Shown here one piece after another: positions 57,472 to 64,000 of a stretch of 64,000 bases of DNA. This stretch comes from Circinella minor (taxonomy: Eukaryota; Mucoromycota; Mucoromycetes; Mucorales; Lichtheimiaceae): NCBI GenBank assembly GCA_016758965.1, contig JAEPRB010000089.1, positions 62,001-126,000 on the forward strand, read 5' to 3'. A model generated the notes under the pieces. The model saw nothing but the letters and a program-made list of their open reading frames with translations. It did not search any database and had not been told where the DNA came from. The position numbers and the translations under genes are program-made. How positions within the stretch are numbered: position 1 is the stretch's first letter; each line of letters starts with the position of its first letter.

Positions 57472-60400
57472 TTAAATTTTTGTGGCAACAAATTCGCCCC
57501 AATTCTTGACCTCACTGGGAATGCCATCATGTTTTTCAGATTGCTTTTTAACGAATGCATCAGCAAACAATCGAGCCACCTTTGAATCATTCAATAATGG
57601 AATACCAAAATCAACAGCAGCACGTCGGCAAATATATCCTTCATCATATTGTGAAGAAGGACGTTGCTTGGCCAAATGCATCACAAAGTCGATATTGTTA
57701 TCTTTGAATAATCGACTAAGCTCACGTTTATTATCTGCTACGGAAGCTACCGGTAAAACAGTTGTGGAAATGCCCGCGCGATCCTTGAGGAAAATAGCAT
57801 CTTCTTCGGTGGGTACAAAGATAGGATGACCCAGGGGTCCCTGGAATGTCTTAGCAATGTGAATATAATCTTCAGAATCAGTGACAGCATCACCGCCCAA
57901 AAGAACACCAGCATTTGGCATTGGAATTCTAAAATTTTGTGTAGCTTGGATTGCAGCCCAATAAGCTTCATATTTATCCTTGCCGAAACAAGCTACTTCA
58001 CCAGTAGATGCCATCTCAACACCCAAGAATGGATCGGCACCTTGCAGACGTGTCCAAGAGAATTGAGGTACTTTGATGGCTTGGTAATCATATACCTTAC
58101 TCATAAGATCCACGGGTTCAGGAACATCCTTGTCCGCTAATGCACGAGTAGCAATATCAATGAAATTAAGGCCAAGAACTTTGGAAACAAAAGGGAACGA
58201 TCGGGAAGCACGCAAATTACATTCAATGACCTTGAGGGCACCATCCTGTTGTTTGATAATTTGCATATTGAATGGACCAGTAATTTCAAAAGCAGACGCG
58301 ACCTTATCAGCAATATCTTTCAAACGTGACATTGTATCTTTGCTAAGATCTCTTGGTGGTAAGATAAGGGTAGCATCCCCAGAGTGAACACCGGCATTTT
58401 CCACATGTTCTGAAACGGCATGAACAAGAACTTTACCGCGATGAGCAACAGTATCCACGTCAATTTCTTGTGCTCCTTCAATAAATTTGGTGATTACAAC
58501 AGGGTGCAATGGGGAAATATCTGCAGCTTGCGTCAGATTTTCTTCAAGTGCTTTAGGAGTATAAGCAACATTCATGGCAGCGCCAGAAAGAACGTAGGAA
58601 GGACGAACTAAAACAGGGTATCCAACCTTGTCAGCAAATGAATGAGCTTCTTGAATACTTGTAAGTTCCTTCCAAGCAGGCTGGTCAACACCAATTTTGT
58701 CCAACATTTGTGAAAATTGGAATCGATCTTCCGCAGCATCAATCATCTTGGGAGATGTACCTAAAACCGTCATGTTGTTTTCGTGGAGTTTGAGTGCAAT
58801 GTTTTGAGGAAGTTGACCACCGACACTGACAACAACACCTTTGGCTTGTTCCTTTTCAGCAATATCCATTACACGTTCATAACTGAGTTCTTCAAAATAC
58901 AAACGATCACATTCATCAAAATCAGTCGAGACAGTTTCAGGATTGTAGTTAACCATTACTGTCTTTTCACCCACATTGCGCAAACCACGAATACATGAGA
59001 CACCACACCAGTCAAATTCGACAGAAGAACCAATACGATAAACACCAGAACCAAGAACCATGGTACCCTTGTCTTCAAAATTCACATCATCCTCCGAAGC
59101 ATTATATGAAGTGTACAAATAGTTTGTATGTGCAGGGAATTCGGCAGCAAGTGTATCGATACGCTTGGTAAATGGTGTAATTCCATAACCTTTACGGGCC
59201 TCCCGCACAGCAAGTTCGTCAGATCCAATCAAAGTAGCAATCTGTATATCAGAAAAGCCGGTCTTTTTGGCAGCAAGTAAAACTTCGGATGAAAGATCAG
59301 TGGCATCAGTTCCTTCCATATCGGCAAGGTGATGATGAATATCAGCAATGTTTTGCAACTTGTACAAGAACCACTTGTCAATCTTGGATAAGTCATGAAT
59401 ATAATCAATAGTAAACTTTTTACGAACAGCTGGGTCGCGTGACAACATGACTTGACTGATAGCAAACAAACGACGATCCGTTGGGTTCTTCAAAACATCT
59501 TCTACATCTTCCAATTCAGATTTGAGTGCATGGAAACCTTGCCAGCTGGGGTCTACTTGACGAATAGCCTTTTGCATACTTTCTTCCCATGTACGACCAA
59601 TAGCCATTACTTCACCAACAGATTTCATGGCCGAACCAATGTGACGATCAACATATTGGAACTTGGCAAGATCCCATCGAGGAATTTTGGTAACAACATA
59701 GTCAAGCGAGGGTTCGAAACAAGCAGTTGTTGTCTTGGTAACAGCATTTTGAAGACTAGGCAATGTATGACCCAAAGCAATCTTTGCTGCAATGAATGCC
59801 AAAGGATAACCAGTTGCCTTGGAAGCAAGAGCACTAATGTTAAAAAAAAGATAGAGAGATAAATGAGCAAAATGAAATAAAAGCTAAAATAGAAATTAGA
59901 TTATAGTGATTTATCATCATACCTTGAACGACTCAAACGAGCATTGACTTCAATAACTCTGTATTCAAGACTTGTGGGATTCAATGCGTATTGAACATTA
60001 CATTCACCAACAACACCCAAATGACGAATAATCTTGATGGCAGCTGTTCGAAGCATATGATATTCTTCATCACTCAAAGTTTGTGAAGGGGCAATAACAA
60101 TAGATTCACCAGTATGAACACCCAATGGATCAAAATTTTCCATGTTACAAACTGTAATACAGTTATTGGCAGAATCACGAACAACTTCATATTCAACTTC
60201 TTTCCAACCTTTCATAGAACGTTCAACAAGTAATTGGGAGGAAAGAGAAAGCGATTTTGTGGCGAGTGAACGCATTTCAGCTTCATTATTAGCAAATCCG
60301 GAACCAAGACCACCCAAAGCAAATGCAGAACGAACAATGACTGGATAACCAATCTGTTCAGCAGCTGCAAGAGCTTCTTCAACAGATTCCACAGCGGTTG

Positions 60401-61340
60401 ATTGTGCAACAGGAATATCAATTTCTGTTTACAGTAATAATAATTAAATAAATCAGCAAAAAATAAACATTTTATCAACAAAAAAAAAGAGGAAAAAGAA
60501 AATATACCATTCAATGCCTTGACAAACAATTCACGATCCTCCGATGTGATCAATGTTTGAATAGGAGTACCAAGAACCTTAATATTATACTTTGCAAGTA
60601 CACCCAAACGATCCAATTCGATACCACAATTTAAGGCAGTTTGCCCACCAAAAGTTAAAAGGATACCATCAGGACGTTCACGTTCAATAATATGAGTAAC
60701 ATATTCCGGTGTCACAGGTAAAAAGTAAACAGCATCAGCCAAAGAATGAGACGTCTGAATAGTAGCAATGTTTGGATTGACAAGTACAGTCTTGATACCT
60801 GATTCACGGAGAGCTTTGATTGCTTGAGAACCTATATTAATTTCAAAATTTAGTTTTCTGTTTCTTCTTCAGTTTGGAAAGGGATTAGTGGATAAGAGGG
60901 AGAAAAATGTCTTAAGAATCAAAATACCAACCTGAATAATCAAATTCACCAGCTTGACCAATACTCAAACCGCCAGAACCAACAACTAGTACCTTTTCAA
61001 CTTGTACCAATGGAACATCACCAAGAATTTCTTCAGAAACTTTTACAGCAGCACCATCGCGGTTGGATCGTTCCTCAGAAGAAGTATTAGAAGAAAAGGA
61101 AAGGTTATTGGCTTGAATAGTTTGATTAGAAGCAACACCATTTGTAGTAGCAGTAATGGGTGGCGTTGGCGGAGAAGTAGTAGCGGACGAAGAATCCAAA
61201 GAAAAAGGAGTAGGGGTAAGAACAGCACCAGCTGCAAGAGCAGCCGATCGACGACGATTAGTATTGGCCATTGTTGAACGAACAGCAGAAGAAGAGGACT
61301 TGATTCCTTGTTTTAATTGAGATGAGAGACGGTTATACAT
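57472..61340 (-). CDS. CPA2: Carbamoyl-phosphate synthase large subunit (arginine-type, probably mitochondrial)
   Basis: Four exons (61340-60932, 60831-60508, 60424-59923, 59833-57472) give about 1198 residues. The protein makes carbamoyl phosphate from bicarbonate, two ATP and glutamine-derived ammonia. The first ~113 residues are an extension: residues 1-45 are basic, Ser/Ala-rich and free of acids, fitting a mitochondrial presequence. The first synthetase half starts at [20 protein letters not shown], with [15 protein letters not shown] and [16 protein letters not shown]. The second half has [16 protein letters not shown] and [15 protein letters not shown], and an MGS-like regulatory domain ends the chain. 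No glutaminase, dihydroorotase or ATCase part is fused, so this is the Cpa2/Arg rather than the Ura2/CAD form. Confidence 0.93.
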
Positions 61341-62936
61341 AATTATTTTTTCACTTGATCAAAATATTATCAATGTAAGTTTTATCAAAAGCCAAAAGAC
61401 CAGCAGTAATCAGGTAAAAGGCAGAATTCATGTAAGGCAGAACCAGGGGAAACAACAAGTGTGTGTTTTAGCTTCAACAATAAAATAAGAAGCACGTGTA
61501 GGTGTTGTAAGTATGATAAATTTAAAAAGTTTGTTTTGCAAGAGCTCAAGTTAAAAAAAAAGATAAGTTAAGCGAGCTTTTTTTTTTTTTTTTTGCTTGG
61601 TTGTTGTTATGTCAAAATGAACAAAGAGGAAAAAATAAAAAAAAATAAAAAAACACAAAAAAAATTAATTATTGACTGGTTTTCCCAATTTTTGGGCTTT
61701 ACTTATTTAGGAAGGTATTGTTTTGACTCATTATTATACTTTATCAAGGTGTACTACATTTAATCATTGCTAAAGCTTCATTATGATAAACAAAGAAGCG
61801 TCACATCATTTCCAAGGTATCATTTGTTTATTATTGGATATGATTGATGTGTTTTCTCATAACTAACTCAAATGGTTTTTTAATAAGACATTTTTTTTTC
61901 AATATGCAATTAAAGACCTTTTTTATTAAAAATATTTGCTTGACAACCAACATTACTTTTATTTTTAACTTCAAATTTAATGTAACATCTAGCTAGGCTG
62001 ACAAACAATAGACACAAAGTTAGTAATTAATGGGACAATACTATTAGTGTGAACAGCAATGGCTCAAATGATGTTTCAAGGGCATTGGGAATTATTCTTT
62101 TATGACGTTTGATAAAACTATTTAGAAATATAATTGACAGACTTGAGTAGTAATAATGATATACAAAAAAAAATACTTTTGAAAAACGTGCATAAAATTG
62201 GGAGTAGCTAGACGAAAATACATTTCTCGTTTCTGGTTTTGTCAAGAGGAAACTACTTGTTGCCACTGTGATGCGCATTGTATCCTGAGTCAAAGCGAAT
62301 AAACATAGTAAATAATAGTGACACATTGATCACATATTATCATAGAATGAATTCAAACTGTTTTAACAAGTACTATTAATTCATTGTTTCGAAAATAAAT
62401 ATCATTTTAACAAAACTATAACTGAAAAAAAAAAGATTACAATACAATACTATATAGCATGATCCATATCTACAAATTTTGTTTTTCTCTTCTTTTTTTA
62501 AAAAATAAAGAGGGGTTTGTAAACTAAAGGCGACTACGATACAAATTAGGTGAAGAAAATACCATTTTTGATTGCTATGTAACACCAAACAGTGATTATA
62601 TCACAACCGATTTTTACCTATCATACACAATATTTATTTATAAATGATACTAAGAAAAACCATCCTGATAATGATGATTTTCTTTGTTGTTGTATCCGAA
62701 AATAAAAACAATATATTTTCAAAAAATCATTGATCATTGTCAGTTCAAGTTAAGAAATTGATTATAATTATTTTAAAAACACAAATAAAATGGCATTGTT
62801 TATCATGTCTAAATATGGAATTGATTTTGGAATTGCATGAAACACGCCGTCATGGTTATTTTTTATTGTATTTTCCCTTTCTTTCTTTCTTTCTTTTTTG
62901 TTACTTTGCTTTTCTCTAATTTGATTGTCCATTGTT
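61341..62936. other. Intergenic region between divergent CPA2 and formin
   Basis: About 1.6 kb without a gene. The CPA2 promoter lies at the left end, with T- and A-runs near 61575-61660. The formin promoter is at the right end, where T/C-rich (tttc)n repeats run up to about 62900. Confidence 0.5.
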
Positions 62937-64000
62937 ATGGATCTGTTTTCAAATCTTGGTGGAAAACGATCAAAGCAAGTAAAGAATGCCAATTCACGGA
63001 GAGGCACTTCGAAATCTTCGGCTACTGCTCATTCACAGCAACAACAACAAAAAGCTAAAAAAAGGTCTGGTGTTACTCGTCCACCACCATTAACGACGAA
63101 TTTTGGTCAGCCCAGTAGTCATTTATTGAGTTTATTAAGTACACCAAGATCCTCCAATGAAAGTACTGATGAAGGTGCTGTTGGTACCATCCGTGGTGAG
63201 GGATCCATTATCCGAGCTGGAGAACCATTGTCTCCAGGTAAAATACAAATACATCTGTACATATACTATATGGAGTTGCGTAGTAACATAATGATTCATT
63301 GACAAAGTAAAAAAAAAAACATAGTGTCCCCATATAGTGCAACAGATCCTGCAACTCGGCCATCCATTAGCAACTCACATAATCCGACAACATCGACTTT
63401 GAGCTTACCAAATCAACGTCCATCAGATCAAGAAGTTGAACGCCTTTTTGCACAAACAGCAGTAAGTTGCTTTTTTTTAACGTATATATCGTTCAACACA
63501 TTCATCATAATTTTGTTGAAATTAATCACAAATAAATAATCAAATGAAATTAATTTTTTTATTTGTTTGCTAAACTTATTATATATAATCCGTGTATTTT
63601 AGAGTCGACTTAATTTGAGTTTGGAAAATGCAAGTTTACGAGATTTACCAGTGGATAAAAAATGGTGGATTTTATGTAATGAGTTTCAACTGGCTCCTCA
63701 TCCAGAACATACTACCTCTTCAACGCATAGTGGCACAAATCAGCATCATATCGTCAATAAAAGCCTTGCTTCTTCTGAAACAGATAAATCAAGTCCTGGA
63801 TATTATGTTGGCTACTTTCTCAACAACAAAACATCCCCTTCTCCTACTAGATTACTTTCAGATTTAGCGGTACGCTTGAGAACAATGCCACTTAGGTAAA
63901 CCAAACAAGAAAATAATGAATTCATTTTTTGTAAAGCTATGAATAGACAGTTAACGGATAATTATGACATAACAAAAAAAAGTTGGGTACGACAATTTAT
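62937..64000 (+). CDS. Formin, N-terminal GTPase-binding region (continues beyond the window)
   Basis: Exons read as 62937-63237, 63325-63461, 63603-63895 and 63947 to the edge. Formins nucleate actin filaments and are switched on by Rho GTPases; in fungi they drive tip growth and septation. The first ~100 residues are disordered and basic (MDLFSNLGGKRSKQVKNA, poly-Gln). The Drf-type GTPase-binding domain begins about residue 135 with EVERLFAQTASRLNLSLENA and PVDKKWWILCNEFQLAP, a helix pattern like the fungal Bni1/SepA start. Then YYVGYFLNN, LLSDLAVRLRTMPLR and, across the last junction, KKSWVRQFI, where diaphanous-type proteins have SWVxxF. The FH1 and FH2 domains should lie downstream. Confidence 0.78.

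Noticed and set aside
1..64000. CRISPR array, rRNA genes or a bacterial-type operon
   Set aside because: No evenly spaced direct repeats with unique spacers, no rRNA-like block, and all genes have eukaryotic introns.

Overview
The window looks like a nuclear contig from a filamentous fungus of an early-diverging lineage, most likely Mucoromycota. The evidence is short GT-AG introns in nearly every gene, an AT-rich background, T/C-tracts ahead of many start codons, a Complex I flavoprotein gene (so not Saccharomyces-like), ERMES and GET genes, a paxillin-type LIM protein, a formin, and decayed Tc1/IS630 and MULE transposases. The species was not determined, and exon joins were read by eye from frame, splice sites and remembered family motifs.

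Layout. 1-118: end of a pogo-like DNA transposon. 1.1-3.7 kb (-): 12-TM MFS transporter with a giant low-complexity loop. 7.5-13.3 kb is a compact island: uS8m (+), NIF3/DUF34 (-), NmrA-like oxidoreductase (+), MDM34 of ERMES (-). 15.0-17.4 kb: GET1 (-) and an unrecognised 348-aa protein (-). 17.4-22.6 kb: gene-free, with simple repeats and T/A palindromes. 22.6-30.6 kb is a second island: long-chain acyl-CoA synthetase (+), LIM/paxillin-like (-), NDUFV1 (+), cytidine-deaminase-fold enzyme (-). 31.9-33.1 kb: syntaxin-6/Tlg1 SNARE (-). 35.7-41.7 kb is a transposon graveyard: a broken MULE transposase, an element bounded by ~94-bp inverted repeats rich in GGCGCGCC, and several Tc1/IS630 fragments. 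42.9-44.2 kb: glucosamine-6-phosphate deaminase (+). 48.0-50.4 kb: a hexokinase pseudogene (+), followed by another Tc1/IS630 relic. 53.5-54.4 kb: GPI-anchored Kre9-like wall protein (-). 57.5-61.3 kb: carbamoyl-phosphate synthase large subunit (-). 62.9 kb to the end: 5' part of a formin (+).

The genes are housekeeping and form no obvious pathway. Several serve organelles (uS8m, MDM34, NDUFV1, probably mitochondrial CPS), others membrane biogenesis or traffic (GET1, syntaxin 6), lipid activation (acyl-CoA synthetase with a peroxisomal-type C-terminus) or polarity (paxillin-like, formin). The islands contain divergent pairs with short shared promoters (about 240-250 bp) and convergent 3' ends.

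I found no convincing new multi-gene system. The most unusual structures are the GGCGCGCC inverted-repeat element at 37.9-39.4 kb with a split left arm, two GC-AG introns, an 11-nt microexon, the hexokinase pseudogene, and three T/A palindromes in one gene desert.
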